Made by a program: the position numbers and the translations under genes
Shown: in pieces, positions 11,881-25,521 of the stretch
Numbering within the stretch: the stretch's first letter is position 1
Layout: the number at the start of each line of letters is the position of its first letter
The notes under the pieces: generated by a model
What the model saw: the letters and a program-made list of their open reading frames with translations, nothing else
Told to the model about the DNA's origin: nothing
Databases searched by the model: none
Source: Paraphaeosphaeria minitans
Lineage: Eukaryota; Ascomycota; Dothideomycetes; Pleosporales; Didymosphaeriaceae
Assembly: GCA_015832175.1 (NCBI GenBank)
Contig: WJXW01000013.1
Location: 1,302,001 to 1,366,000, forward strand
Direction of reading: 5' to 3'
Length of the DNA stretch: 64,000 bases

Positions 11881-14800
11881 CTAATTAGTGGTTAATTCTA
11901 GATAACTATAAACTAGTAAAGTCTAAAGACAGAGCGTCCTATAAGCTAGATATGTAGGCTCTATATTGTTACCTTTACTAGAGATTAAATTTTAGATTAT
12001 ATAATAAGTAGAAACAAAGCGCGTATATCTATAAAGAGTTACACAATCTAGTCTAAGCTATTTTACAGAAAAGAAAGGAGATAGTAAACCCCCTTATAAC
12101 TCTAGAAAACACGTCGCATAATTAAACCAGTAATAACTAAACGCAAAACACGTCGTATAATAAAACTAGTAATAACTAAACGTAGACATGTCGTATAACT
12201 AAGAAAGACAATAATAATATGGTCTTAAGACTAGGAGACTTCCTAGAGCAACTACAACGTAAGGACGTTACGTAATAATTAATACTGCCTCCTTAGTAAA
12301 AAGACAAAGCAACATAGCTTTAATAAGTTAAAGAAGTAATAAATATTAAGGCTATTACCTTAAGAAGAGAGATCGCACAAAAGTACTAGATAGATAGAGT
12401 AGATTTATATAGTTACCTACCCTCTTCTCTCAAATAGCTAAACACTTATATAGTATACATAATTACGTAATATCGCGTAAGCAGCCTTAAAAGTAAAGAG
12501 GTAATCTCTTCTTTTACTAAAGATTTTAATAACTAAAAGGAGAGAACTTTTAATAAGATTAGTTATATAGTAAGAAAAGAGCTTATCGCTTTTCTTATAA
12601 AGAAAGGCTTTGTCACTAGTAATATTGTAATAAAGGACACCTATACAAAGAAACTCTTTAGACTATTATAGCTTAACTATAAGCTATAGACCCTTTATAT
12701 AATAACACTGTAACTGTAACCTAAACCACTTTACATAATCCTAATAATGTAATCTACACTATCTATAGGTAATGTATATATATATAAAGCATAGCTAGGG
12801 CCTATCCCTATACATGCGAGGACAGAGACACTATATATAAAGCTACACTAGTGGCAGTAGCCTAAAACCTAGACTACGTTTATCTAATAAACTATATTAT
12901 ATAAAGAGGCTAGACACTCTTAGTCTCCTTAACAACTAGGAGATTATACTTATATTTAGCTAGATAAAATTATCCTCTTTTAGAAGGCTTAGAGTAAAGA
13001 GAATAACTACACTAGTAGGCTATATAACATCCTAGTAGATAAGGTAAAAGTCTTTAAAGAACTATACTATAGGCTAGGTCTACTATAGAACTAGTATATA
13101 AACATCTTCCCAGGAATCCTTTCTAATCGTGTAAGCACCTACTACCTACACAATATTAAACTAGGACTTCTATAGGATAAATTATATAATAGACTAAATA
13201 GGCACTTTAACACTAGTGTTAATTATAATTAGTACTAGATAGACTAGACTACTCTTACCTTTAAACGCTATAAAAGGGATAATCTAGCCACTACATCGCA
13301 CAAGGCCCTAGAAGCAATAATTAATAAACTTACCTTAGCCTAAAGGGCTTTTAGACGAGGCTTTAGTAGTAAACTATAACTACACACTACTATTATATAA
13401 GTATACCGCAGCTATCCTAACCTTAAATAAGCTATATTTAACCTTAAAAACATAGTAGAAGGCTTACTTAGTAACTTTTGTACATTACTTTAAGTTACTA
13501 AAGATAGAAAGAAGTTATAGTTCCTCTAAGATAGTAAAGAGGTGTATTATACTAATTAATAATACAACAATCCTAATCGCATAAGAGGATCTAGCCCCTC
13601 TGGAGGTAGATTAACCTTTAGACTAAAAAAAAGGGGCTACTTTAGAAGTTTAAGCTCTTACACAAAGTAGAAATACTTTATATATTATAAAGAAGGATGC
13701 TAGTCTACTAACTATCTACTAAGGGATACCTAGCGAGCTAGAAGGCAATACATATTGTTGTATACTAACTTCTATAAATATAAACCCTCTGCTATAAATG
13801 TATAAGTATATATTCTTAACTTTAAAAAAGAGCTAGAGGAAGAAAACTATTATATAAAAGAGGAGGAAGATAAATAAGACTAATAGAGTAATAAAAAAGA
13901 AGCATAGAAGGCTACCTTATACCTTACTTCTACTACTTACCTTTATTATATAACTAGCGAAGACATCTAATATAGTAAGGATAATAAGAATATAGAAGAA
14001 TCTACATAACTATTTACTTTAGGTAGTTAGTATTGTATAAAGTACTAAGGAGAACTCTAGAACATAGGCGCTATATAAGTGTCTATAGTAGGAAAGAACT
14101 AGCTTACTACCTATTTATACAAAAACCCAACTACTAAAGTAGACTAGTTACTAGGATCTACTAATATTAGCTTTAGAGGATAGGGTTCCTAGACATCTCT
14201 AGGCACTATACAAATTACTAACCCTATAGGAATAGTAACTTACTATATTCTTAACTTCCTAACACTATTCCTGCTATCGCTAGCAGATACTAACAGACTT
14301 AGGGTATACTTTAATAATATCCTAAATGTTATTATATAAAGGGACAGTATAATAGTCCTAGTTATATAAAAGTAGGGTTACCCCTTCTTTAACCTTAGTA
14401 ATAAGGAATTAGCTCTCTTCTTTATAGAAATAGAACTCTAACACCTACACTGCTGTTTTAGACACCCCTAGATAGAAAGACTATATAAGCTTCTTACTTA
14501 GGTAGGATATAAAGTAGACAGCTCTATACTAAAAGAAGTAAAAAAGTTTTATTACTATTACTAGTTATATAACTAAGCGCTAAGACGCTTTAGGTTCTCT
14601 ATCTAAGATAACTTATACTTTAACTATAAGATTATTATTAATATTGTATAAATTAGTAAAAGGGATGTCCTATATATTATTAATATAGACACATCCTTTT
14701 AGGCAGCCTAATTCCTAAGATTAATAACTGCACAAGACACCTAGGATACCTTAATAAGATGCTAGGTTAATATATACTAAGGCCTACTAGATTGTATTAT

Positions 14801-17800
14801 CTATAACCTAGAAACTAACTTTACTTCTAATAAGTTTTAGAATCGTGCGAAGATAGTTAGAGTAGAATGTAGGCAAATACTAGTAGAGGCACACTAGGCT
14901 ATAGGCAAGATAGAAAGAGCATATACACTACTACGCTAAGCGTATAATATCCTAAGAGCTAAGATTAACAGTTATATAAATAATAAGATAGTGCTATAGA
15001 TAGCAGTAAAGGCACTAAATATCATAGCTAGGCCTAATAGTATAGTACCTACCCTTCTAGTCTTTAGTGCCTACCTAAGGATTAATAAAGACTCCCCACC
15101 CTTACTAGAACTAATTACCTAAGCTAATATAGTTTAGAAAGTAAAAAAATGCTTAAGAAAGATAAAGCTAAAGTTAAAATTACTTATATAATTAACACTA
15201 GAAATAGCCTATTATTGCACAAAACCCTTACACTCCCACTTAGCTTAGAAGTTATAGCCTAGAGAGAAAAGAAGAGATAGTAAGAACTATACAAGATTAA
15301 GAGTATTAAAGAAAAAAACATTATTCTAGAGCTTAAAAATAGACCTCTAAAACTACGCTATATATAGGTTAAACTATACTATTGCGCAACTAAAGATAGT
15401 ACATAAAAACTATAGAATATAGATACTCCTATAGCCGCACAAATTAAAACTCCAAAGCTAAGACTAAGGGGAAAACCTAGGAAGAACTAAACTACTATAG
15501 TTACACAATTAGGTGAAGCTTAATAAAAATTAGAAAGACTAAACACCTAGTTTATTACTTAAAAAGAAAAAGATAACTTTAAACTTACACTAAAGCTTTG
15601 TATAGACAGTGTTATTACTACACCTAGCTAGCCCTTTAAAGAATTAGATATAGCAGAAATAAATGCCTTTATTACTAATAGCACTTTTAAAATCTTATTA
15701 TACAACCCTAATAAACAATCTAGCTATATCTTTAACCTACGTCTTATATAAGAGATTAAAGGCAAGACAACCTAACTATATAAAAAATTAAGACTTGTCT
15801 TTGCTAGCTATTTAAACAAAGAAAAAGAGAAAATCCTTATATAATCCCCTACTATCTAGCGTATAAGCTAGAGGTTACTATTAGCTCTTTTAGCAACACT
15901 AATTTAGTTGTACAATATACACATTAAGCTTAGGAATGTTACTTAGGCCTGTATATAGTCTACTAATAAACTTCTTTATATATTATACGCCTAACTACTA
16001 GCAGAAATGCGCGATTTCTTCCTACTAAACACAATTCTATAAGTTATACAACTTCTATATAGCACAGCAGAATTAGGTCTCTACTAGTTTAAGATATACT
16101 ATAACTACTGTAAAGAGAAACTAAAGATGTATATATTAATGTATAACCTATACCTACGTATTACAGATAAGGGATCTAATATGTTTGGCATTACTAGACT
16201 CTAGACTAAGAACACCCTTAGTGTGGTTATAGAAAGCTTTATATAATAAGAAGAGGAGTAGCTCTATACTGCAAAGTTTTATATAAAGGACAAAAGCGTC
16301 TTAATATAAGACAGGGTAATTAAGCATAATAAAGGTAAAATCCAACTTATCTAGAGTGTTATTACCCTAGAATAAAAGGGACAGGCTAAAAGCCTTTACA
16401 CAATTAATCTCTAGAACAAAAACGCTACACACTAATATATTACATAATAAGTAAGAGGTGTATATATCTCTTTAGTTTACTAACTAGAAGTAACATTTAA
16501 CCTGTCTATTACTGCGCAAATAACAGTACTAATAAAAGAAAATATTAAGCCACTAAACATGCGTTTAAACTAGCAAATTTAGAATACACAAAGAGGACTT
16601 AAATTTATTCCACTTAACCTAGGTTACACGAAGCTATTTATCTTTATAGATAGCTCTTTTACTAATAATGGAGACCTAAGCTTATAGCTTGGCTTTATTA
16701 TTATACTAGTAGAGGACCATCGCACAACAACTTACGACTTTAAGATTTATAGTAATATTATCTACTAGAACTTAGTAAAGTGTAAAAGAGTACCTAGAAG
16801 TGTTCTAATACGTAAATTATATAGTCTAGTAGGTAGTTTTAATAATGCAATTACATTAAGCACAACACTCTAATAGATTATATAAACACTTTAGATCCCC
16901 CTAATTCCTATTATAGTCTATACTAACTTAAAATCCCTATACAAATGCCTCGTACAACTAGGCACTATAAATAAAAAATGCCTTATAATTAACATTATGT
17001 TAATTAGGGAGTTGTACGAAAAACAGGAAATTACAAAAATTAGGTAGATTAATAGTAAAGACAATCCTGCTAATATTTATACAAAGAAAGCACCTAACTA
17101 GGCACTCTAAACACTAATTTTAATAAATAAACTATATATTACTATTAAGGCTTTAGTAGACAGAATTGATAAGAACTATATAATAGAGTAACTACTCTAC
17201 TATATAATATTTCTTTTGTTATTTTACTTACTATTTTAAAAAAAAAAAGAAAAAAAATCTTTTTCTATCTAACTTGCTATAACTTCGCATAGACATATTT
17301 ATTTTTAGGCTACATAGCTCCACTACTAATTTAATATTACAGTTTCATTACAAGAGAGGGAACACATTATAAGAGATTCTATAAAGATATTAAAGAATAT
17401 ATTTTCTACATTAATAATTTAGATATCTAAAGACTAGGCCTACCTACCCCTTTATACGATAAAGACATTTACCCCCCCCTTATATATAACGCTTATAATA
17501 AGCATTGTGCAACTTCTACACGTAGGTACTATATAATCTAGACCTATAGCCTAGGATTAATTAATAATCTAGAAACACCTAATTACTAGTATTAGTAGTG
17601 CTATATAAGTAAGTACAAGGCTTATTCTAAACTTGGCTACGCGACTAGATAAGCACTACTTACTAATATTCCTTATATTATACAACGTAAGCAGCCTACC
17701 ACTAGAGGTTTATACTAACTAGGATTTATATAATAATATTCTAAAAGGGCATCTAGGCCACCCTAGCCTCTTTATCCTACACCTATTAGCATTATATAAT

Positions 17801-18232
17801 AAAAACAAAGATACTCTAGAGGATTTATTATACGTCTACTGCTAGACTCTACATAAAGGCCCTTATACTAGGCAAACTAGTAGGGAGGTTAACCTAGATA
17901 CGCAATCTAGTCTAGCCTATAATAACTAGCACAAAGACACTAGCAGTAAGGGCACTAGCGCCTAATAGACTAATAGTGTTATTAGCTATTATACAATAGT
18001 AAGAGTGTGTATATATATATCTTATTAAAAATTAGCATTATACAAAAAAGCTATACACATTTACTAGTAATAGAGCACTAGCTACTAGACACTAGGACAC
18101 TAAAAAGAATAAGATAAGAAGGGAGGAAGGTACACGTACGTTAAAGGGGGATAAAGAAAAGAGGGTTTAGAGGAGCTAGAAGACATCCTTTTATACCTAC
18201 TTACTAAAACCTAGCGCTAAGTATTATATTAC

Positions 18233-18427
18233 TGTTGTGGTAAAAAGGGCTCGAACTATCACAGGATATTCAGGAGCAGAGTTATAAAGAATACAAATAG
18301 CTAATTATAGGAAAGGATACCGAAAGGGCAGACTATATACAAAAGAAACGAGCCTCTTAGTAAGAATTCCGTGATATAAATTAGTGGATCCAGAAAGAAT
18401 CACAGAAGTGAGTGTTTTACTTCAACA
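18233..18427 (-). repeat. Copia-1 copy 1, 3' LTR
   Basis: 195 bp. On the plus strand it reads TGTTGTGGTAAAAAGG... to ...ACTTCAACA, with intact TG/CA ends. Next to it, the minus strand has a short purine run (AGGGGG) just before the LTR, as expected of a polypurine tract. Confidence 0.88.
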
Positions 18428-18482
18428 CACCCCCTAGGTAATCGCTTAAAGCGGATCACCTATCCTAAGAAGTAATCTGTAA

Positions 18483-18698
18483 TTATCTAAATCCTTCCTA
18501 AAGATCTTTAAAAAACCATCTAAAGGCTGTTTAAAGATTAAAAAACTATTAAGAATTATTCTTCTAAATCTCCTTATCTTAAGAACAGCGATTCTATCAC
18601 CCCCTATTTATTGTAATAGCAAAACAATCGCTATTTATCTTTTAAATCACGAATTCTATTATAAATTGTGTCTAGAATCTCTTCTTCTAGTAGGTTAG
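18483..18698 (+). other. Conserved open frame antisense to pol in the Copia-1 3' region (copy 1)
   Basis: 71 codons between stop TAA (18,480-18,482) and TAG (18,696-18,698). It shares almost the same peptide with 55,829-56,044 and 63,102-63,338: a basic Lys/Leu/Ile-rich start, a central SPPI segment, and a LESLLLVG end. There is no ATG. The upstream TAA and the terminal TAG could both be RIP products of CAA and TGG. I do not recognise the product, and translation is unproven. Confidence 0.3.
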
Positions 18699-19189
18699 GA
18701 GCTTATAAGCGTGATATAAAGGCTTAGAGCGTAAATATTTTTATTCTACTACTCTTTTTGCTTACTTCCTATTAACTGTAAGGTAATTTCCCCACTCTTA
18801 CTAGCTAGTAAGTACAATAGGTAGGCGCGTTTTAATTAGGAAGAAGCAGTAGTAAGAGAAATAAGTAGTAAGAAAGGAGCGCATTTAGCGCTTAATAATT
18901 AGATAGGTAGTAGAGTATATAAGCCCTTTGCTAGCGCTTAATCTTCTCTCTTTAATTCTTTACTTTTAACGCTTTAACTTTCTATCTAATTTAAGCCTAC
19001 TAGTTTAAGCCTTTAAATCCCACTACCTTATAGTAGGTTCTCTTCTTCTAATTATTACCTTACGCTCTTTCTATTATTTTAGAGCTTTGCTAACTCTTTT
19101 AGATATCTAATAACCTGGCTAAAGCACGCGCAGCAAAGGCTGTAAAAGCTACTAAACAAAGCTCCTAATTCTTAGTAGAGGATAGGGTA

Positions 19190-19450
19190 ATTGCCCTCCT
19201 GCCCTACCTGTTAAGGAGCAGCGCGGTCGCAGCTAATACACTAATTAAAATGGCTAGACAAGTGGCCTATTAGCTCTAAAGCAGGGTAGAGGCTGGGCAA
19301 GTGCTTCTCCTCCTGCTAATTAAAAGAGGGGAGGCTGGGGTGAGCTATCACCTACTGCTAAGAGGAGGAGAGGAGGAGAATAGGGAGAATCTCCTGCTGC
19401 TAATCGTAGGGGAGATTCTCGCACCCCTGTGATTAAGCAGAGGAGGAAGA
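19190..19450. other. GC-rich patch with a hairpin inside Copia-1
   Basis: About 260 bp of clearly higher GC than the rest of the element. It includes a 10-bp perfect inverted repeat, GAGAATCTCC at 19,385-19,394 and GGAGATTCTC at 19,411-19,420, with a 16-nt loop. The homologous stretch in the 56,266-63,588 element (about 61,800-62,130) is more mutated. Confidence 0.5.
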
Positions 19451-22400
19451 GGGTCTATAAGCTTATAGATAAGCTCTTTAATCTCCTCTTTCTCTAATTC
19501 CTATTCTCCCTCTAATCTTTTCTTTCTTTTCTTTTTCTTTTCTTATTTCCTAGCTCTAAATTAATAATTCTAGGTAGTTAATAGATTAATTCTCTACTTA
19601 CCTACTCTTATTCTATAATTATTGTGCTCGTATTTTACAGATTTAATAGCCTTTTAAATCTATTAAACTGCTAATGAGTAAGAGCCTTTATAAGGCTATC
19701 TGCTAGCATTTCGCTAGTTAGAAGATATTCTACTTAAAACAATTCGTTTGTATGCTTTTACTACAACTATATATTCTAAATATCTATATAGCGTAGTTAA
19801 GTAGTGATTCTTTCGTTCTTTCTAATTACCAAACAAATAGTTTAAAGATTATCGTAATAAACCTTCTATAAAAGTCCTAGATCTAGAGTAAGCTTAGTAA
19901 AGAATCTTTTAATCGCTATAGCTTCTTTACTTATATATTTAAGCGCTAGAAGCTCTACTTCTATTATTAAAGTAGTAATTATGTTCTGTTAAGCTGCTTT
20001 CTATAGGATAGCTCCTCTAAATAATAGGATAATATATCTATAGGAAGATCGCTGTAATATTAGATTATTAGCAAAAGAGGCATCTTTACATATTAGTAGA
20101 TTAGGCCTATTATAGCCACTAAAAACTATAGCCTACTATCTAGTTTAATAGAGGTAAAGGATCACATAGTTAATAGCAGTAAAGTGTTCTTTACTTAGAT
20201 TTATTAGAAAGTGTAATAGCTTTAACACTATAAAGGCTATATTTAGGCGTAGTATAATTACTATATAGAGAGCCAATCCCACCTCTTCTTAAAAGAGCTT
20301 TATTTATTAAGAAGTGGCTTCTCCTGTGCTTAGAACAAGATCTTCTGCTAATAGAGGTATAGGAGGGAAGCTCCTAGAGTTTAAAAAGTTCAACTTTTTC
20401 GTGATCTTATTAATGTAGGTATTATAGACTAGAGAAATTAATCTTGCTTCTCTGTCCCTAATTACTCGAACACCTAGGAACTACTCTACTAGTCCTTTTA
20501 ATTTAATCTCGTATTTGTTTACGATTTTCTTCTAAAAATCTAGGGCTTCTTTCTCTTTACTCTTGTGATAGAGAAGAAGAATGTTGTTAATATAAAATAG
20601 AACAATAATACTTTAATTACTATTAAAGAAAAGGCATGGCTCTTCTAGCAAAGCTAAAAGTCTATAAGATTAAAGTAATCCTATAAATTCTTTATACTAA
20701 AGAAGTGGTAAATCTCTTAAGCTATATAAAACTTAATTCAATCTTACACACTTTTCTAGCTTTTTAAAACTATTAGGTAATTTACAAGTTACTAGATTAG
20801 TAGCTATAATAAGAGTATTTAGAAACGCTCCTACTATATTAAATTATAAGATTTCTAGATTAAATTCTGCTACTAGAGCTACAGCTAATTAAAAAGATCT
20901 TACTGCTAGGGTAGCAGTATAAGTGGAGTAGAGAGTATTCTTTTTCTAAAGATCTCCTCTTACAACAATTTAAGCTTTATACTTTTTAAAGTATCTATTT
21001 TAATTAAACTTATAGGTAAAGACCTACTTTAAAGGGAGTAGTTGCTCTAACACCTCTAATTATTTAATCTCTATCTAGGTACCTTTATCTTACAAAGTCG
21101 AGATCTCCTTACGAGCGGTAAGGAGGAATAGCTTCCTATATAGATAATTATAAAGGTATTTCTATAGGGTTAGCTCTAGTATAAGCTCGTCTCTATAAGT
21201 CTAAGCTGCATAAAACGCTCTAGGCGCCTTTCTAAGCATAGAAGCGAATACTATTACATTTAGTGTAATATATTCTTCTTACTTAGACTAGGCCTTTGCT
21301 ACTCCTAGTATAAACGTGTACTCTAATGTTATATTAAGATTACTTTAAAGATAATTAGCAATTAGTGCATAAGCACCTAGCTTCCACCTACCCCCTAGCT
21401 AATTATTCTAATTATTTTGCTTTCTTAATCTTCATAATAGCAGATAGTAATTTATTAGTTAGTTAATTTCTAGTGCTTTACTATAATTTCGCCTACTTAT
21501 TCTACTTGCCTCTAGATAGATCTACTTTCGCCTTTAGCGCGCTAGTAGGTTATCTACTTTGTCTAGCGTGATTAAGTTATCTGCGCTAGATTAATTAGCA
21601 ACCTAATTAGTTTCTACTAATAAATAGGGTATTAAATTCCTAGATTCTAGTAGGCCAGCTCTCTTAGTAGTGTTCTAGTGGCTACTAGATATTTCTTAAT
21701 TGCTTAACAGATTACCCCTAAGATCACCTAGCTCTAGTGTCTAATTAGGGGTTATAAGTCCTGTGCTTCCTTTCCTACTTAAGCGAATTCTTAGCTGCTA
21801 GCTAGCTAAACCTATAGCTCGCTTAGTAGTAGGTACCTTAGGTTTCTAATTACTTAGCTAGCCTGCTTCGCTTTTAATTACTTAAAAGTCACCTATAGGT
21901 CTAGTAGTAGTTCTTGTATGCTTATTTATTTTAGGAAGAATATTAAGCGCGTCTTTATACGCTTCTCCTAGATCGTTTAGCTCTTCTTTTTAGAGGCTTT
22001 CTACTATTTTTAACGCTTCTATCTTTAGAATAGATTGTTCCTCTAATCCTTTATAGAACAAGGACTTATTAAACCTTATATTTCGTGTGGTAATTACCTA
22101 ATTAAGCTAGGGAATCTATATTTAGTAGATATTAGAAGCTTTGTAGCCTACTAGGTATCTAATATAGCCCCTAGGATTCACTTTAAATCCTCTTCTGTCT
22201 TATCCAGCTGTACGCTCCTAATCTAAAGGGTAAGCTTAGCAGCTATAGGCGTAGATAGCACTCTAGTTTAGACAAAGATTAGCTATCCTATGTTGTGTTT
22301 TTACTAGTTTAAAATAATAAAAATATTGTCTAAACTAAGCATCTAACGTTTTATTAGGTAATTAATAGCCTAATACTAGGCTAGGAATTATTCCTTAGAG

Positions 22401-24780
22401 CTAGCATACTGCTTATATAATCTTAGGCTAGAGATTTAATAGAAGGTTTACGCTTATTTATATTTTAATTACTTTTATTATAAGCTCTTAGCCTAGTCTT
22501 TCTGTAGCGCTATTAGGTTTATGCGTATAGGGCGGTAGTCTACTAATTGTTATCCCTTCCTAATTAGCCCAAAATTCGTACTAGGATTTCTCTCTCTATA
22601 GAAGTGTTACTGTATTATTATCCTAGTAGATTTTGTAATTTAAAGCTTGTATTTTGTATTAACAAGAGCTAAGAAATCCTACCACACTCTTATTATCTTA
22701 AAAAGCGTCTTTGTTCTAAGATTAAAAACGTAAAGTTTCTTACTAAAATCTTCTTTAATTAGTAAAACCTAGTTTTCTCTATTTTAAGCAGTAGGCATAT
22801 CGAATAGATCCTAGAATAATAAGTAAAATAGCCTAGGTAATTATTCTCTAGGTCTCTTAGAGATTACCTAAGTTGCGTGTGTAGTAGTATAGTGCTCACA
22901 ATCCTTTCTTAATATTCTAGTAATCTTTACACCTTAGACTGCAGTTACTAGAGCTTATAGGGCTCTACTTCCTATATGCCCTCCTTAAAGGTGCTAGAGG
23001 TCCTTAGAATCTAATCTCTTAATATTAACCTAGGATAATCCTTTAGTAGTTACACTTATAATAATTAGACAAGAGCGGATTAGCTTATATTATAGGAAAG
23101 TAAGGTTATGCTCGTATCTTAGGTTTACTAGAATAACACTTTATTCTAGACTTCTAATCCTAAAAGTGTAATCTAAACTAAGGTACTAAATCTTTGCTTT
23201 CTTTAAAAGAGCTTCTAATATAATATTTATATAAAAGCCTTCTACTACTCTTACTCTTTAGAGTAGTAGATCTTCTATAAATCTCCTATTTTTCCTATGC
23301 AAAGCGTTCTTAATCAGTCTATTACTAATTCCTAAGATTAGGAGGCTTTGTGTACCTGCCTCCACACTCTTATTTAATAATTAAAACGTCCTAGGAATAA
23401 GTCTTTCGCAATTATTAACTAGGTGAACTACTGTAGCACTGTCTAGTATTGTACATTCTAACAGAGGATAAGCGTTAGAATATAGAGTAGAGTAGACACC
23501 TAATACTCTATTATCTATAGGCAGATTAAATAGGTTTAGTAGAGTAGTAGTAATACTACTAGAATACTTAATAGTTTTAGTAGAGGATTATTTCTTGTTC
23601 TATCATACCTTTGTAATTGCATTATAAAGGTTTAACTACTTAGGCTGCTTAAGTTAATTAAAATTTCTAATTTTTCTTTATTAGTGAGATTAAATAACAA
23701 TATTCTATCCTAGGGTGATCTAGCTATCGCGGTTTAAAGTCTTTAGCACTGTATTAGTTTCCACCTATAAGCATAGGGCTTATAGGGATAGTTTAGTTGT
23801 TTCTTTGTCTAATTAAACGAACTAGAACTATTAGAGTTAGTAGATTGTCTTAATAATTTATTAAAAGTGGCGAATACCCTACTTATTTTATTAGAACTAG
23901 ATTAGATTGAATACTCCTAGATAAGCGCTAAAAATACCTTCCCTAAATCGTCTAGCGTGATCTAATTTTGTCCTAGCGTCTTATTGTAGATTAGCTGTTA
24001 GTTTATTAATTAGGCCTAATCTAGTGCTTTACGCGCGGCGATTATATTTAGGAAATCTTAGGTAGTAAGCAGTCCGCTAATTTCGCTAATTAAATAGGTT
24101 TTCGCTTTTTAATAGAGGAGCTGCCACTCTTTAAACTAGGTCTTAGAACTTTGTCTTACCTACTTAGCCTTCCAGTATAAAGCTTAAATATTATTCTATA
24201 TAGCTCCTTTATTTAGTGCGAGATCTTCCTTTAAGAGTTAAATTAGGGACTAAAGCGTAGTATAGCGTATATTAACTAGAGTAATTATAGCAGGAGCAAG
24301 CAGATTAGGCGATACTATAGTGTTTACCTAAGTCTAGAGATTCTGTATCTTAGTATAGTCTGCTTACTAGTCTAAAACTGCTACTCTGTATTCTGCTATT
24401 TATAAAGGAAAGCTCTCCTTATCTATTTTATACTTAGTAAGCTCTGCTTTGTATAATTAAATACTTACTATAGAGGCTATATCCGCAATTAGTGATAGTT
24501 TCTATAGGAGCGGAGGTTGTTCTAGCTTTACGTAATTAATTGCTAGAGCGTTAATTACCTCTAGGTTAATTTAGTTCTAGATTCCTTTTAAGTTTACTTA
24601 GAATTAAAGCTAGACAAACTAGTAGGGCTAGCTAGCGCGATTAATAAGCTATACTTCTGCCATTTTAACAATTTTCGTGATTAGAAATAGAGGGGTTATA
24701 TCGTAGAGAGGTTCTAAATAGAGTGTTGTATAATAATTTGAGCGTTACTAAGTAAGTAGGGAGAATTATCCTACGTTCTA

Positions 24781-24797
24781 AGCGCTGGGCTTATAAC
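24781..24797 (-). other. Primer-binding site of Copia-1 copy 1, half-tRNA type
   Basis: The 17 bases next to the 5' LTR read AGCGCTGGGCTTATAAC on the plus strand. This matches the D-arm/anticodon-stem-loop side of a fungal initiator tRNA-Met (…GCGCTGGGCTCATAAC…) with one C-to-T difference in a CpA context. The element would be primed from an internal cleaved fragment, as known for Drosophila copia and yeast Ty5, not from the tRNA 3' end. The tRNA sequence is from general knowledge, not from this window. Confidence 0.65.
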
Positions 24798-24992
24798 TAT
24801 TATAGTAAAAAGGGCTCAAACTATTATAGGATATTTAGGAGCAGAGTTGTAAAGAATACAAATAGCTAATAATAGGAAAGGATGCCGAAAGGGCAGACTA
24901 TATACAAAAGAAACAAGCCTCTTAGTAAGAATCCTGTGATATGAATTAGTGGATCCAGAAAGAATCACAGAAGTGAGTGTTTTACTTTAACA
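24798..24992 (-). repeat. Copia-1 copy 1, 5' LTR
   Basis: 195 bp, the partner of 18,233-18,427. On the plus strand it starts TATTATAG (TGTTGTGG mutated) and ends TTTAACA. Confidence 0.88.
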
Positions 24993-25283
24993 ATTACTTA
25001 ATACCCCACCTTCTATTTGCGCATAAGGCACATGCCTAGAAAGAGCCTTATTATATAATACGGCTTTACTACTATATAAGGGGGTAGGGTAAGAACTAAG
25101 CAGGTTAGCTATTACTACCTATTTATATAAGAGTAGGTGTAAACAGGACCTCTACTACACAGTAATACTGCACCTACCTTATAACCTATTCTAATAGGGG
25201 AAGGCCAACTATGTAGATAGAAAAGGATAGGAAAAGGAAGCGTATAATAGACATAGGCTATTATATAAAGAAAAAGTTGCTAG

Positions 25284-25521
25284 TGTCTATACAGTAGATT
25301 ATATAAGTAGCACTAAGTGGAGTGGGGCCCTACCTGCCTATAGGGGCCTACACAATGGCCCACTGCTTAGGGCAGCGCTAAGAGGCAGAGACTTTATAAG
25401 GTCCTTAGTACCCCTTTGTACAATAGACTAGATGTAATTAATTAAACCTACTTCTCACCCTTTGCACGATAGTATACTATTAACCCTTAAATACTTAATT
25501 ACAGATTAAGCCGAACCTACA
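25284..25521 (+). repeat. Copia-2 3' LTR
   Basis: 238 bp, starting TGTCTATACAG and ending GAACCTACA. It is followed by TSD CTTTA at 25,522-25,526. Confidence 0.88.

Larger units (their letters stand above)
18233..24992 (-). mobile_element. Copia-1 copy 1: full-length Ty1/Copia element inserted in Copia-2
   Basis: A 6,760-bp element with 195-bp LTRs at both ends and perfect TSD ATTAC (18,228-18,232 and 24,993-24,997). Coding is on the minus strand: gag near 24,700-23,700, a protease-like DS-containing segment near 23,450, integrase about 23,400-22,200, reverse transcriptase about 21,100-20,400, RNase H about 20,100-19,680. The reverse transcriptase box at 20,583-20,594 (minus strand) reads Tyr-Ile-Asn-Asn instead of YVDD, which is inactivating. 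The 1.25 kb between pol and the 3' LTR contains a GC-rich patch (19,190-19,450) and an open frame on the opposite strand (18,483-18,698). Confidence 0.88.
11643..25521 (+). mobile_element. Copia-2: full-length Copia-type LTR retrotransposon, RIP-mutated, interrupted by Copia-1
   Basis: The LTRs at 11,643-11,880 and 25,284-25,521 are both 238 bp, with TSD CTTTA on both sides (11,638-11,642; 25,522-25,526). Removing the nested Copia-1 and one of its TSDs leaves about 7.1 kb. The plus-strand polyprotein is full of stops but its order is readable: gag from about 12,900, integrase/linker in the middle, reverse transcriptase at about 16,000-16,600, and RNase H at about 16,600-17,120 with an IDSSFTNNGDLS segment, a KCKRVPRSVL segment and KDNPAN. 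This layout fits a Copia lineage common in Pezizomycotina. At 17,220-18,232 and 24,998-25,283 I see no further motif. Confidence 0.85.
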
